Part shown: one piece after another, positions 36,593 to 45,322 of the stretch | How the letters are laid out: each line of letters starts with the position of its first letter | How positions within the stretch are numbered: position 1 is the stretch's first letter | Assembly (NCBI RefSeq): GCF_963378075.1 | Contig: NZ_OY726394.1 | Span: 496,001-560,000 of the forward strand | Direction: 5' to 3' | Source: Mycolicibacter sp. MU0083 | Lineage (GTDB): Bacteria > Actinomycetota > Actinomycetes > Mycobacteriales > Mycobacteriaceae | DNA: 64,000 nt | Notes under the pieces: model-generated | Databases searched by the model: none | Told to the model about the DNA's origin: nothing | The model's input: the letters and a program-made list of their open reading frames with translations, nothing else | Position numbers and translations under genes: made by a program

Positions 36593-38068
36593 CTACCCGG
36601 CCAGCGGTATCGACTCCCCGGCCCGGCCGAACACCATCGCCTCCTCGATCCGGTCGAACCGGTAGTCCAGGGCGTCGGCGAAGTAGTTCTGCCGGACGTT
36701 CCACGGGCGTTTGGTACCCGAACGCGGCAGCGCGTGCGGTGCGCGCAGCACATAACCGGCCTGGATGTCCCAGGCGGACTTCTCCGCCATCGGCTCGTCA
36801 CCCAGATGCGGGTAGGCGTGGGTGTAGCCGCGAGAGGCCATGTGCGCCATCAGCTTCGCGGTCGCCCGGGCGGTGATGTCGGCGCGCAGGGTCCACGAGG
36901 CGTTGGTGTAGCCGACGCACCAGAACAGGTTCGGCACGTCTTCGAGCATGTGCGCCTTGTAGACGAACCGATCGGTGGGCTTGATCTCGGTGCCGTCCAG
37001 GCTGATCCGCACGCCGCCGAGCGCCTGCAGTTGCAGGCCCGTGGCGGTGACGATGATGTCGGCATCCAGATGCGCCCCGGATTGCAGCGCGATCCCAGTG
37101 GCGTCGAAGTGGTCGATGCGGTCGGTGACCATCTCGACGCGCCCGGCGCTGATCTCGCCGTAGAGGTCGGCGTCGGGGATCAGGCACAGCCGCTGATCCC
37201 ACGGCTGATACGGCGGCTTGAAGTGGGTGTCGATGTCATAGCCGGCCGGCAGGTTCTGCACCGCGGTACGGCGCAGCATCCACTTCATGATCGGCGGCGT
37301 CTTGCGGGCCAGCAGCCAGGTGACCCCCTCGAGCAGCGCCATCGAGAGCCGGATGATCGGGTGAGCCAGTTTGCGGGGCAACAGTTTTGCGACCAGGTCG
37401 ACGAAGCGGCTGTACATCGACGCCGAGACCAGATAGGTGGGTGTGCGCTGCAGCAGCGTGACCTGATCGGTCTTCTCGGCCAGCGCCGGGACCAGCGACA
37501 TCGCGGTGGCGCCACTGCCGATCACCACGATCTTCTTACCGGTGTAGTCCAGGTCCTCGGGCCAGTGCTGCGGGTGCACCACCGTGCCAGTGAACGCCTC
37601 GGATCCGGCGAACTCCGGGGTGTAGCCCTCGTCGTAGTTGTAGTAACCGGAGCCGAAGAACACGAACCGCGCGCGGTAGGTCCGGGTGGTGCCGTTCTCC
37701 TCGGCCGTCACCGTCCAGCTGTCGGTCGACGAATCCCAGTCGGCGGCCACCACGTGGTGGTTGAACCGGATGTGCCGATCGATGCCGTGCTTGCGGGCGG
37801 CGTCGGTCAGGTAGTCGCGGATCTCGTCGCCGTTGGCGACCCGTTCACGGCCGGTCCAGGGCTCGTAGGGCAGGCACAACGTGAAGATGCTGCTGTCGGA
37901 GCGCACGCCGGGATAGCGGAACAGATCCCAGGTGCCGCCGATGCGCTCCCGGCGCTCCAGGATGACGTAGCGGGCGCCGGGATTGCGCTCGGCGATGCGG
38001 TAGGCCGCGCCGATACCGGAGATGCCCGCACCGATGATGACGACGTCGAGAAACTCTTCTGTGGCCAC
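36593..38068 (-). CDS. Flavin-containing Baeyer-Villiger-type monooxygenase
   Basis: A 491-residue FAD/NADPH monooxygenase. The FAD motif is VVIIGAGISGIGAA (near residue 9), the flavin-contact ERRERIGGTWDLFRYPGVRSD follows, and the NADPH motif is IVVIGSGATAMS (near residue 175). It matches Rv0565c; the closest known relatives in M. tuberculosis include EthA-like enzymes. GTG 38068 gives the FAD motif at the usual place. Convergent with the TetR gene. Substrate unknown; ketones are likely. Confidence 0.9.
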   Translation of the reverse strand: MATEEFLDVVIIGAGISGIGAAYRIAERNPGARYVILERRERIGGTWDLFRYPGVRSDSSIFTLCLPYEPWTGRERVANGDEIRDYLTDAARKHGIDRHIRFNHHVVAADWDSSTDSWTVTAEENGTTRTYRARFVFFGSGYYNYDEGYTPEFAGSEAFTGTVVHPQHWPEDLDYTGKKIVVIGSGATAMSLVPALAEKTDQVTLLQRTPTYLVSASMYSRFVDLVAKLLPRKLAHPIIRLSMALLEGVTWLLARKTPPIMKWMLRRTAVQNLPAGYDIDTHFKPPYQPWDQRLCLIPDADLYGEISAGRVEMVTDRIDHFDATGIALQSGAHLDADIIVTATGLQLQALGGVRISLDGTEIKPTDRFVYKAHMLEDVPNLFWCVGYTNASWTLRADITARATAKLMAHMASRGYTHAYPHLGDEPMAEKSAWDIQAGYVLRAPHALPRSGTKRPWNVRQNYFADALDYRFDRIEEAMVFGRAGESIPLAG

Positions 38069-38115
38069 GGTGTCCAGCCTAGGCACGCGAGGGGCACTGG
38101 GACTAGCAGTATCGG

Positions 38116-38739
38116 TTAACGAGGCTCGATGAGTACGTCGACGTGCAGTGGAGCGCAATGATCGATGAGCCAGATCTGGTCGGCCGCGTTGGCGAAGATC
38201 CGCGCATAGGTCACGTCCTGGGTGAAAGGCCGGCCGGCCGCCTTGTGGCGGTCACCGAAAAACACGTATGCCGTGGAGTCATTGCACATCCGGGACATCC
38301 ACACCAACCCGTCGACGGCCATTGCATGGGCGGCCTCAGCCCAGCGCACGGTGCTGGGATAGGCCGACGCCGGGCTTGCCGTCAGATCGCTCGCGGTGAC
38401 TTTCAGTCGCCGCAATCCTGTTCCGTGCAGTACCGCGACCCGCAGGTCACGGGCTGCGGCCAGTCGCACCAGAACTTTGTCGGCGTATCTGTCGTAAGGC
38501 AGCACACCCCCCTCGACCGGGATGCTGTGCAGCAGCGTCTCGGCTATCGCAGCATCTTCGGTCTCGGCGGCATACAGCAGCGGCACCGCCGGTTCTCCGA
38601 AGAATCCGAACCGGGTCGGTCCGCCCACGCCCGGGTTGAACTCGGTGGCGGTGCGGGTGGCGGATGCCACGCGGTACAGCAGAGCGCCGGCGGGAAGGGT
38701 GGCGATGGCCGGGTCGCGGGGGACCGGCGGCCGCTTCAC
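38116..38739 (-). CDS. RES domain toxin
   Basis: A 207-residue protein of the RES family, toxins that degrade or phosphorolyse NAD+. The three family positions are visible: Arg in LYRVASATR, Glu in IAETLLHSIP and Ser in DGLVWMSRM. The GFFGEPAVPLLYAAET segment is also typical. GTG 38739 overlaps the antitoxin stop (TGGTGA), so the pair is translationally coupled, in the antitoxin-then-toxin order seen for MbcTA (Rv1989c-Rv1990c). Confidence 0.87.
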   Translation of the reverse strand: MKRPPVPRDPAIATLPAGALLYRVASATRTATEFNPGVGGPTRFGFFGEPAVPLLYAAETEDAAIAETLLHSIPVEGGVLPYDRYADKVLVRLAAARDLRVAVLHGTGLRRLKVTASDLTASPASAYPSTVRWAEAAHAMAVDGLVWMSRMCNDSTAYVFFGDRHKAAGRPFTQDVTYARIFANAADQIWLIDHCAPLHVDVLIEPR

Positions 38740-39242
38740 CACGAGACGCTGAAATCGTCTGCCGCAACTGCAGCGACGCGTTGCGGGTCCGTACCGAGGT
38801 GATCCACCGGGCGATCCCCGTCGAGGTAGGTCGTCGGCGCGCAGAGCCACTGCAACAGGGCGGTTTCCGACCAGCCGTTGGCGTCGGCGATCTCGCGTAG
38901 CCGCTTGATGACGGGCAGTGGTTGCCCGTCGGAACCGAACTGGAATCCCGGGTAGACCACCTGGTTGCCGCGACGCAGCCCGATCAGCGCTTGGCCGCGG
39001 TGTGCCGCGGCGGCCAGATTGCGCGGGGCGCTGGAGCGCGACCCCATCAACCTGCCGGCGTCGGTGCTGCTCAGCAGGCTGAATTCGGTCTCGATCCCGC
39101 GGTAGAGGTTTTGCTCGGCTTGTACCGCGCGCGTGATCGTCGGCTCGGTGTAGACGCTGACCGCCGACAGTGCCGCGCCCACGGCATGCGCACTGTCGCG
39201 GATCCGCTGTGTGGCGGCGGCCAGTTGCTCGACGGTGGTCAC
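38736..39242 (-). CDS. Xre/MbcA-ParS-type antitoxin partner of RES toxin
   Basis: A 168-residue protein. The N-terminal part is helical (VEQLAAATQRIRDSAHAVG), the middle (LSSTDAGRLMGSRS) is like a DNA-binding region, and the C-terminal WLCAPTTYLDGDRPVDHL..DPQRVAAVA is the toxin-binding domain typical of RES antitoxins. It overlaps the toxin by 4 nt. GTG 39242 is chosen; the frame is open a little upstream across a perfect palindrome. It probably neutralises the toxin and represses the operon. Confidence 0.82.
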   Translation of the reverse strand: MTTVEQLAAATQRIRDSAHAVGAALSAVSVYTEPTITRAVQAEQNLYRGIETEFSLLSSTDAGRLMGSRSSAPRNLAAAAHRGQALIGLRRGNQVVYPGFQFGSDGQPLPVIKRLREIADANGWSETALLQWLCAPTTYLDGDRPVDHLGTDPQRVAAVAADDFSVSW

Positions 39243-39256
39243 ACCACGATTTTGCC

Positions 39257-39294
39257 TGCGATTCGTGCGACTGGGCCGAGTCGCACGAATCGCA
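39257..39294. promoter_or_regulatory. Perfect 16-bp inverted repeat between yajQ and the RES-Xre operon
   Basis: TGCGATTCGTGCGACT (39257-39272) and its exact complement (39279-39294) flank a 6-nt loop GGGCCG. It begins 4 nt after the yajQ stop and ends 15 nt before the antitoxin start, both minus strand. It could end the yajQ transcript, serve as the toxin-antitoxin operator, or both. There is no T-run after the stem. Confidence 0.65.
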
Positions 39295-39298
39295 TGTA

Positions 39299-39790
39299 TC
39301 AACGGTAGTTGACGAACTGCAGCGCCACATCCAGGTCGGCGCCCTTGAGCAGCGAGATCACCGCCTGCAGGTCGTCGCGCTTCTTCGACGACACCCGGAT
39401 CTCGTCACCCTGGACCTGGGTCTTGACGCCCTTGGGCCCCTCGTCGCGGATCAGCTTGTTGATCTTCTTGGCGTCCTCGCTGCTGATGCCCTGCTTGAGG
39501 CTGCCGCTGACCTTGTAGGTCTTGCCCGACGGCTGCGGGTCGCCGGCATCGAAGGCCTTCATCGAGATGTCGCGCCGGATCAGCTTCTCCTTGAAGACGT
39601 CCACGGCGGCCTTGACCCGCTCCTCGGTGGAGCTGACCAGCTCGATGGTCTCCTCGCCCTTCCAGGCGATGGTGGTGTCGGTGCCGCGGAAGTCGAACCG
39701 GGTGGCCAGTTCCTTGCCGGCCTGATTCAGGGCGTTGTCGACCTCCTGGCGGTCGACCTTGCTGACGATGTCGAACGATGAGTCAGCCAC
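39299..39790 (-). CDS. yajQ: YajQ family nucleotide-binding protein
   Basis: A 163-residue protein of the YajQ family (two ferredoxin-like domains); homologs bind nucleic acids, and some bind cyclic di-GMP. It begins [20 protein letters not shown] and ends [10 protein letters not shown], nearly the same as Rv0566c, also 163 residues. GTG 39790 is chosen by this match; the frame is open 78 nt further upstream towards the tRNA gene. It is divergent from tRNA-Tyr. Confidence 0.93.
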   Translation of the reverse strand: MADSSFDIVSKVDRQEVDNALNQAGKELATRFDFRGTDTTIAWKGEETIELVSSTEERVKAAVDVFKEKLIRRDISMKAFDAGDPQPSGKTYKVSGSLKQGISSEDAKKINKLIRDEGPKGVKTQVQGDEIRVSSKKRDDLQAVISLLKGADLDVALQFVNYR

Positions 39791-39871
39791 GAGACCTGAT
39801 CCTCTCCTTCGTGTTGTACTGGCCGTTTGTGTTTGGGGGACGTCCTCGTTGTAGTCTGCTAGGCGCAATAC

Positions 39872-39954
39872 GGCAGGTTGTCCGAGCGGCCAATGGAAGC
39901 GGACTGTAAATCCGTCGGCGAAAGCCTACACAGGTTCGAATCCTGTACCTGCCA
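39872..39954 (+). tRNA. tRNA-Tyr (GTA anticodon)
   Basis: Acceptor stem GGCAGGT/ACCTGCC closes 39872-39953 with discriminator A 39954. The anticodon GTA lies in GGACTGTAAATCC, the T-arm is CAGGTTCGAATCCTG, and the long variable arm (CGGCGAAAGCC region) is typical of class II tyrosine tRNAs in bacteria. CCA is not encoded. The position next to yajQ is conserved in mycobacteria. Confidence 0.96.
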
Positions 39955-39961
39955 CCCAGCG

Positions 39962-40984
39962 TCAGGCCCCCTCGTGCAGGGGGCCTGACTGGTTTGCGGG
40001 GTGCGGATCCTGCGCACGGGCGATCCCGTGGTGGCGCTCGGCGACGTCCGGGTGGGCCCGGGTGCGCGATTTCCAGGCGTTCTCGCCGTAGGTGCTGAAC
40101 AGCGGATTGGCGGGGTCGTCCTCCACGCCGCGGGCCTGTGCGGCCAACTCGGGCGGCAGCGTGATGCGCGGGATGGTGGCGTCCAACGCCGGGTTGAAGA
40201 AGTACGGGACCGAGATCCGGTCGGTGCCGGGCGGCGGGGCCAGTACCCGGTGCCGGGTGGCCCGCAGATAGCCGCCGGTGGCGACTTCGAGCAGTTCCCC
40301 GATGTTGACGATGAACGCGCCCGGCAGCGGTGCGACGTCGACCCAGTCGCCCGGGGATCGCTCCACCTGCAGCCCCGCGGATTCCGGTTCGACCAGCAGC
40401 AGCGTCAAGACCCCGGCATCCTTGTGTGCGCCGACACCTTGGCTGTGGCCGGTGCCGCCGGGATAGCGCACCACCTTGATCAGCGTCTCGGGTCGGGACG
40501 CGAACGCCGCGTCGAACAGGTCTTCGGCGGCGCCCAGCGACACCGCCCAGTGCCGCAGCAACCGCATGCCGACCGTGGACAGCGAGCGGTCCCAGGCCTG
40601 CAACGCGGCCCGAAACGCGGCGGGCCGCGCCGGCCACAGGTTCGGGCCCTGCAGATGCCAGTAGCCCCGCGCGCCGGGCACTGCGGGGCGCTCCGGGCCG
40701 ATGTCGATCTGCTCGCGCCAGTCCACGCGGCCATTGGTCAGCTCTCCGCCCAGACGCGAATATCCCCGGAAATGCGGGCTTTTCAGCTGGCTGATCGCGT
40801 TCTTCTCGGCATCGGGCAACGCGAAGAACTGTCGGGCCAGGTCGAGGATCTGCGCGGTCTGCGCGTCGGGCACACCATGACCCGTCAGATAGAAGAACCC
40901 CGCGGTGTGGGCGGCCTCGCGCAGGGCCCGGCGAAAGGCGTCGGCATCGGCATCGGCGTCGGACAGATCGAGCACGGGCAACAT
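39962..40984 (-). CDS. 2-oxoglutarate/Fe(II)-dependent oxygenase (isopenicillin N synthase family)
   Basis: A 340-residue oxygenase. The N-terminal DIOX_N part contains AGFFYLTGHGV; the iron ligands are His and Asp in GAHKDAG (near residue 213) and His in ATRHRVL, and the 2-oxoglutarate contact RxS appears in DRISVPYFFNP. It probably hydroxylates or desaturates a small molecule. ATG 40984. It lies 13 nt downstream of the PNPOx-like gene on the same strand, so the two are likely co-transcribed. Its stop lies 7 nt past the tRNA 3' end on the opposite strand. Confidence 0.88.
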   Translation of the reverse strand: MLPVLDLSDADADADAFRRALREAAHTAGFFYLTGHGVPDAQTAQILDLARQFFALPDAEKNAISQLKSPHFRGYSRLGGELTNGRVDWREQIDIGPERPAVPGARGYWHLQGPNLWPARPAAFRAALQAWDRSLSTVGMRLLRHWAVSLGAAEDLFDAAFASRPETLIKVVRYPGGTGHSQGVGAHKDAGVLTLLLVEPESAGLQVERSPGDWVDVAPLPGAFIVNIGELLEVATGGYLRATRHRVLAPPPGTDRISVPYFFNPALDATIPRITLPPELAAQARGVEDDPANPLFSTYGENAWKSRTRAHPDVAERHHGIARAQDPHPANQSGPLHEGA

Positions 40985-40997
40985 GGCGACGAGGGTC

Positions 40998-41429
40998 CTA
41001 CAGGTCCGCGGAGTAGTCCGCGCTCATCCAGCGGTCGGGCCGGATGGTGAACAGCACACTGGTGGCGCCGTCCATCGCCGCGGCGAACGCCCGCCCGCCC
41101 TCGGCGCCCAGATACCGGCTCGCGATGGCCTCCCGCGCCGCGAGCGGCGCCGGGGTGGCTGCCTCGATCACCGTGCCTTCGACGATCACGTACTGGTAGG
41201 GCAGGTCTTCGCGCTGCACCACCAGGGTGACCGCCCCGGCCTGCTCGATCAGCCGGGCTTTGCGCCGGCCGGCGCCGGTGTTGACCAGGATGTCGCCTCC
41301 GGGGGAGTAGTCGTACCAGATGGGGACGCTGGCCGGAGGCCGGCCGTCGGTGGCGGCCACCGACAGCACGCCGACGTGCACGCCGGCCAGGAACTGCTCG
41401 CGTTCGGTTTCGGTGAAGGGTCGGGGCAT
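40998..41429 (-). CDS. Pyridoxamine 5'-phosphate oxidase-like (PNPOx/FDOR-B) protein
   Basis: A 143-residue split beta-barrel protein. The N-terminal VGVLSVAATDGRPPASVPIWYDY is the signature of flavin or F420-binding PNPOx-like enzymes in actinobacteria, followed by KARLIEQAGAVTLVVQRE and YVIVEGTV. The cofactor (FMN, F420 or haem) cannot be decided from sequence alone. ATG 41429. Upstream partner of the 2OG oxygenase gene. Confidence 0.85.
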   Translation of the reverse strand: MPRPFTETEREQFLAGVHVGVLSVAATDGRPPASVPIWYDYSPGGDILVNTGAGRRKARLIEQAGAVTLVVQREDLPYQYVIVEGTVIEAATPAPLAAREAIASRYLGAEGGRAFAAAMDGATSVLFTIRPDRWMSADYSADL

Positions 41430-41470
41430 GTGGGCACCAACGGCGGCCGGCGTGGGGCTATTCCGGCCGG

Positions 41471-42829
41471 CTACCAGTCGCCCGGCAGGGCCCGGATACG
41501 CGTCCAGGGCGTGCAGCCGTAGCTGGCGAACGTGCCGTCCTCGGCCCGCGGGTCGATCTCCACGGTGACCTTGTTCAGGGAGATCAGGCGAGTCCCCGAT
41601 GTGACGACGCGGCCGTTGGCGTTGATCACCGCGAAGGTGCAGGAGCCGGTCGGGCCGATATCGGCGGCGTAGGTGCCGAACGGCATCGCGCTCGGGATGG
41701 CGTAGAGGCCTTCGGGCACGCTCGGCCCGCCGGCCGATTGGCCCACCCCGAGCAGCGGCGCCACCGCGCCCGTCGTGGTGGCCGGTGCCGACGTGGTGAC
41801 CGGCGCGGACGTGGTGGCCGGCGCCGGGGACGGCGATGTCGTGGTGGTGACCGGGGCCGGCACGGTGGTGACGACGGAGCGGGTGACGGTGGTGGTGGAT
41901 GTGGTCGGCGCCGCGACCGGCGGGACCGGCTTGGGCGGGGCGAAGTTCGGCGAGGTGCCCAGGAAATACAGTGCCGCAAAGCCGGCGGCAGCCAGGGCCA
42001 GTCCCTTGCCGTGCCGACGCTTGGCCGGCGAGACGATGGCCGGCGGCGCCAGTTCCCGCAGCGGGACCGGCTCACCCTGGTGCAGTGCGACGGCGAACTC
42101 GGTGCAGCTTCGGTAGCGGGCGGCCGGATCGGCGGCCAGCGCCCGCGCCAGCACCGCATCGAGTCCGGCGGGATCCAGATGCACCGGCGGTGTGCCGGTG
42201 AGCAGGTGATAGGCGGTGGCGGCCAGCGCGTACTGGTCGGCGCGACCGTCGATGGCCTCGCCGCGCAACTGTTCGGGGGCCGCATAGCGCAGCGTGCCGA
42301 TCGCCATGTTGGTGGCGGTCAACCCGCTCACCTCATCGACCCGCAGTCCGATCCCGAAGTCCGCCAGCAGGATTCGCCCACCGGACTCGCCCGGCTCGCT
42401 CAACAGGATGTTGGCCGGTTTGACGTCGCGGTGCAGCAGGCCGCGTTCGTGCGCGTAATCGAGCGCCTGCGCCACGGCCAGCACGATCTCGGCCACCTGC
42501 GCGCGCGGCAACCCGCCGGGGCAGCACTTCAACCACTCGGCGGCACCGGATCCCTCGACGTAATCCATCGCGATCCAAAGCTGGCCGTTGAACTCGCCGC
42601 GGTCATGCACGCCGACGATCTGCGGATGCCACAGCGACGCCGCCAGGTCGGCTTCCCGGTTGAACCGTTCCCGGAACTCGGGATCCGCCGACAGGTTGGC
42701 GGGCAGCACCTTCAGCGCGTCCCGGCGCGGCAGCCGGGGATGCTCGGCCAGGTAGACCTCGCCCATACCGCCGCTGCCCAGCAATCGGATGATCCGATAG
42801 TCGGCGAACGTCGAACCCGCGGTGAGCAT
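41471..42829 (-). CDS. Transmembrane Ser/Thr protein kinase
   Basis: A 452-residue receptor-type kinase of the Pkn family. The kinase domain has [13 protein letters not shown] (residues 18-30), Lys40, catalytic HRDVKPAN (133-140), DFG (157-159) and YAAPEQL. One membrane span (about 290-305) is followed by a Thr/Pro-rich linker and a C-terminal extracellular domain with two cysteines ([13 protein letters not shown]). All catalytic residues are present. ATG 42829 with TACCTT 6 nt upstream suggests a leaderless message. Divergent from a methyltransferase; a DosR-like box lies between them. Confidence 0.92.
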   Translation of the reverse strand: MLTAGSTFADYRIIRLLGSGGMGEVYLAEHPRLPRRDALKVLPANLSADPEFRERFNREADLAASLWHPQIVGVHDRGEFNGQLWIAMDYVEGSGAAEWLKCCPGGLPRAQVAEIVLAVAQALDYAHERGLLHRDVKPANILLSEPGESGGRILLADFGIGLRVDEVSGLTATNMAIGTLRYAAPEQLRGEAIDGRADQYALAATAYHLLTGTPPVHLDPAGLDAVLARALAADPAARYRSCTEFAVALHQGEPVPLRELAPPAIVSPAKRRHGKGLALAAAGFAALYFLGTSPNFAPPKPVPPVAAPTTSTTTVTRSVVTTVPAPVTTTTSPSPAPATTSAPVTTSAPATTTGAVAPLLGVGQSAGGPSVPEGLYAIPSAMPFGTYAADIGPTGSCTFAVINANGRVVTSGTRLISLNKVTVEIDPRAEDGTFASYGCTPWTRIRALPGDW

Positions 42830-42896
42830 GGCTTGAAGGTATCGGCGGGCACCGACAGAAAACCTCGCGCAAACCCACCGCAATTTAGAGGGGTAA

Positions 42897-42916
42897 TAGG
42901 GGTCTAAAGTCCCCTG
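42897..42916. promoter_or_regulatory. DosR (DevR)-type binding site
   Basis: The core GGGGTCTAAAGTCCCC (42899-42914), read on the other strand as GGGGACTTTAGACCCC, closely fits the mycobacterial DosR consensus built on GGGACTTTAGTCCC, with one change in the variable part. Its centre lies 44 nt before ATG 42951, the distance at which DosR activates when transcription starts at the start codon. It is 77 nt from the kinase start, so the methyltransferase is the likelier target. Confidence 0.65.
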
Positions 42917-42937
42917 GTGGCCCCAGGTGGGTAAGCC

Positions 42938-42943
42938 TAGCCT
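42938..42943 (+). promoter_or_regulatory. -10 element for leaderless methyltransferase gene
   Basis: TAGCCT lies 7 nt before ATG 42951. Together with the DosR-type box centred 44 nt upstream, it forms a typical DosR-dependent promoter layout. Confidence 0.5.
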
Positions 42944-42950
42944 TGGTTTC

Positions 42951-43736
42951 ATGAGCCTTCCGATGCACGACCGCAAGACCGCCGACCTGCCCGGCCACTG
43001 GCTGTTCGCGCGTCTCGGCAAACGCGTGCTGCGGCCCGGCGGGCTGAAACTGACCCACCAGATGCTCGGCGATGCGGGCCTGGCCGGCGTCGACGTCGTC
43101 GAACTCGCCCCCGGCATGGGCCGCACCGCCCGCGAGATCCTGGACCGCGACCCCGGCACCTACACCGGTGTCGAGGCCGACGAGAACGCCGCCGGCGTGG
43201 TCCGCTCGGTGGTCGGCGCCCGCGGCCGGGTGGTCACGGCCGAGGCGTCGAAGACCGGGCTGGAGGCCGCCAGCGCCGACGTCGTGATCGGCGAGGCGAT
43301 GCTGACCATGCAGACCAACGCGCACAAGGCCGAGATCATCGAGGAGGCCTTCCGCGTGCTGCGGCCCGGCGGCCGCTACGCCATCCACGAACTGGCGTTG
43401 CGCCCCGACGACGTCGCCTACGCCGTCAAGGACGACGTGCGGACCTCGCTGGCCCGCTCGATCAAGGTCAACGCCCGGCCGCTGACCACCGAGGAATGGA
43501 CCGACCTGCTCACCGGTGCCGGCTTCACCGTGCAGAAGACCGCATACGCGCCGATGGCCCTCTTAGAGCCGCACCGGCTGATCGCCGACGAGGGTCTGTT
43601 CGGGGCATTGCGCTTCGCGTTCAACGTGTTACGCGACTCCGACGCCCGCGCCCGCGTGCTCAACATGCGGGCCACCTTCCGCCGGCACCGCAACAACATG
43701 GCCGCGATCGAGGTGATTGCCACCAAACCGGCCTGA
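42951..43736 (+). CDS. Class I SAM-dependent methyltransferase under a DosR-type box
   Basis: A 261-residue methyltransferase with motif [13 protein letters not shown] (near residue 40), acidic [11 protein letters not shown], and the post-motif [15 protein letters not shown]. The C-terminal [20 protein letters not shown] is helical and basic. ATG 42951 is preferred over GTG 42927 because of the -10 position. Substrate unknown. The upstream DosR-like box predicts induction by low oxygen or nitric oxide. It is followed by DUF309, galT and galK on the same strand. Confidence 0.88.
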   Translation: MSLPMHDRKTADLPGHWLFARLGKRVLRPGGLKLTHQMLGDAGLAGVDVVELAPGMGRTAREILDRDPGTYTGVEADENAAGVVRSVVGARGRVVTAEASKTGLEAASADVVIGEAMLTMQTNAHKAEIIEEAFRVLRPGGRYAIHELALRPDDVAYAVKDDVRTSLARSIKVNARPLTTEEWTDLLTGAGFTVQKTAYAPMALLEPHRLIADEGLFGALRFAFNVLRDSDARARVLNMRATFRRHRNNMAAIEVIATKPA

Positions 43737-43757
43737 CGGTCTTGCCATGATGGACGG

Positions 43758-44234
43758 GTGACAACCCGCGACCGCGACGATTCGGGCCGTCCCCGCAACG
43801 CCCGCCCGCGCGACCGGCTGGGCCGGCCGCTGCCCCGCGGCAGCGAGGGCGGTGTCGAAGGGGTGCCCGACGACCTCGACCTGCCGCCGACACAGATGCT
43901 GGCCTACGCGCAACTGCTGCTGGATGACGGGCTGGCGTTCAACGCCCACGAGGTGCTCGAGGCCGCCTGGAAACATCGGCCCGCCGCCGAGCGCGAACTG
44001 TGGCAGGGGCTGGCGCAGCTGGCCGTCGGCGTCACCCACGTCCAGCGCGGCAACGTCACCGGCGCGGTCAGTCTGCTGCGCCGCGGCGCCGACCACCTGG
44101 CGGCGGTGCGGCCCCCGGCGCCGTTCGGCATCGACCTGGCCGGCCTGCTGGGCTTCGCCGCGCGCCTGGCCGACGACCTGGCGGCCGGGGTGGAGATCGA
44201 CCCGCAGCGACTGCAGCCGCGGCTGGTCGCGTGA
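43758..44234 (+). CDS. DUF309 domain protein
   Basis: A 158-residue protein. The DUF309 core is clear: LLDDGLAFNAHEVLEAAWK (the conserved HE pair near residue 62) and ELWQGLAQLAVGVTHVQRGN. A basic, disordered N-terminus of about 40 residues precedes it. The function of the family is unknown. The stop overlaps the galT start (GTGA), so it is co-translated with galT. Confidence 0.88.
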   Translation: MTTRDRDDSGRPRNARPRDRLGRPLPRGSEGGVEGVPDDLDLPPTQMLAYAQLLLDDGLAFNAHEVLEAAWKHRPAAERELWQGLAQLAVGVTHVQRGNVTGAVSLLRRGADHLAAVRPPAPFGIDLAGLLGFAARLADDLAAGVEIDPQRLQPRLVA

Positions 44235-45322
44235 GCGCGCCGACCCGCTGGCCGTTGGCGGACGGCCGCGAACTGCTGTTCTTCGCCCTGCCCGGCCACA
44301 CCCCCGCCCCGGTCGCCGACCGCCGTCCGCTGCCGCCGCGCAACCCCGCACCCTCCGAGCTGCGCCTGGACCGCACCACCGGCCAGTGGGTGATCATCGC
44401 CGCGCAACGCCAGGACCGCACCTACAAGCCGCCCGCGGAGGCCTGCCCGCTGTGCCCGGGGCCGACCGGCGCCACCAGCGAGGTGCCCGCCGCCGACTAC
44501 GACGTCGTGGTCTTCGAGAACCGGTTCCCGAGCCTGGCGGGATTTCGGCGCGCTAGTGACCGCTCAGCGGGACAAAGCGCGCCGAAATCGTTCGTTGCAG
44601 CACCGGGCGACGGCCGCTGCGAGGTGATCTGCTTCTCGCCCGATCACACCGGCTCGTTCGCCGACCTGCCGCCCGCACACGCCCTGCTGGTGGTGCAGGC
44701 CTGGCGGCACCGCACCGCGGACCTGCTGGCGCGCCCCGGTGTCGAGCAGGTGTTCTGCTTCGAGAACCGCGGCGAGGAGATCGGGGTCACCCTGGCCCAC
44801 CCGCACGGCCAGATCTACGGCTACCCGTATCTGACCCCGCGCACCGCCGTCATGCTGGAGCAGGCCCGCGCACACCGAATCGCCCACGGCACCAACCTGT
44901 TCGCCGACCTGTTGGCCGCCGAGCAGATCGACGGCACCCGGATCGTGGCGCGCACCGAGCACGTCACCGCATTCGTGCCGTTCGCGGCACGCTGGCCGGT
45001 GGAGGTGCACCTCTACCCGAACCGGCGGGTGCACAACCTGACCGAGCTCACCGACCCCGAGCTGGCGGATTTCGCCGAGGTCTACCGAAACCTGTTGGGC
45101 CGCTTCGACCGGATCTACGACGCCCCGCTGCCCTACATCGCCGCGCTGCACCAGTACCGCGACACCGGGGTGCAGGCCGACGGCTACTTCCACGTGGAGC
45201 TGATGTCGATTCGGCGCAGCGCCACCAAACTGAAGTACCTGGCCGCCTCGGAGTCGGCGATGGATGCGTTCATCGCCGACGTCACCCCCGAATCCGTCGC
45301 GGCTAGGCTGCGTGAGCTGTGA
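44231..45322 (+). CDS. galT: Galactose-1-phosphate uridylyltransferase GalT
   Basis: A 363-residue GalT of the Leloir pathway. It has the catalytic HPHGQIYGY (near residue 190, His accepts UMP), the N-terminal [12 protein letters not shown], the zinc-binding CPLCPG and the late HVELMSIRR. About 16 residues near 105-120 ([15 protein letters not shown]) are coded by a perfect palindrome and appear to be an in-frame insertion in a surface loop ahead of the [12 protein letters not shown] strand. Start GTG 44231, coupled to DUF309; stop overlaps galK. Confidence 0.92.
   Translation: MSAPTRWPLADGRELLFFALPGHTPAPVADRRPLPPRNPAPSELRLDRTTGQWVIIAAQRQDRTYKPPAEACPLCPGPTGATSEVPAADYDVVVFENRFPSLAGFRRASDRSAGQSAPKSFVAAPGDGRCEVICFSPDHTGSFADLPPAHALLVVQAWRHRTADLLARPGVEQVFCFENRGEEIGVTLAHPHGQIYGYPYLTPRTAVMLEQARAHRIAHGTNLFADLLAAEQIDGTRIVARTEHVTAFVPFAARWPVEVHLYPNRRVHNLTELTDPELADFAEVYRNLLGRFDRIYDAPLPYIAALHQYRDTGVQADGYFHVELMSIRRSATKLKYLAASESAMDAFIADVTPESVAARLREL
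44541..44589. repeat. Palindromic element inserted in frame in galT
   Basis: The arms GATTTCGGCGCGCT (44541-44554) and AGCGCGCCGAAATC (44576-44589) are perfectly complementary over 14 bp. The 21-nt loop contains a second perfect stem CCGCT-C-AGCGG (44560-44570). The CGCTCAG core is shared with palindromes at 6153, 50124 (reverse) and 60303. Confidence 0.75.

Noticed and set aside
42931..42950. IdeR (iron box)-like sequence TAAGCCTAGCCTTGGTTTC
   Set aside because: By eye only about 13 of 19 positions fit the consensus, and the sequence is better explained as the -10 region of a leaderless promoter.
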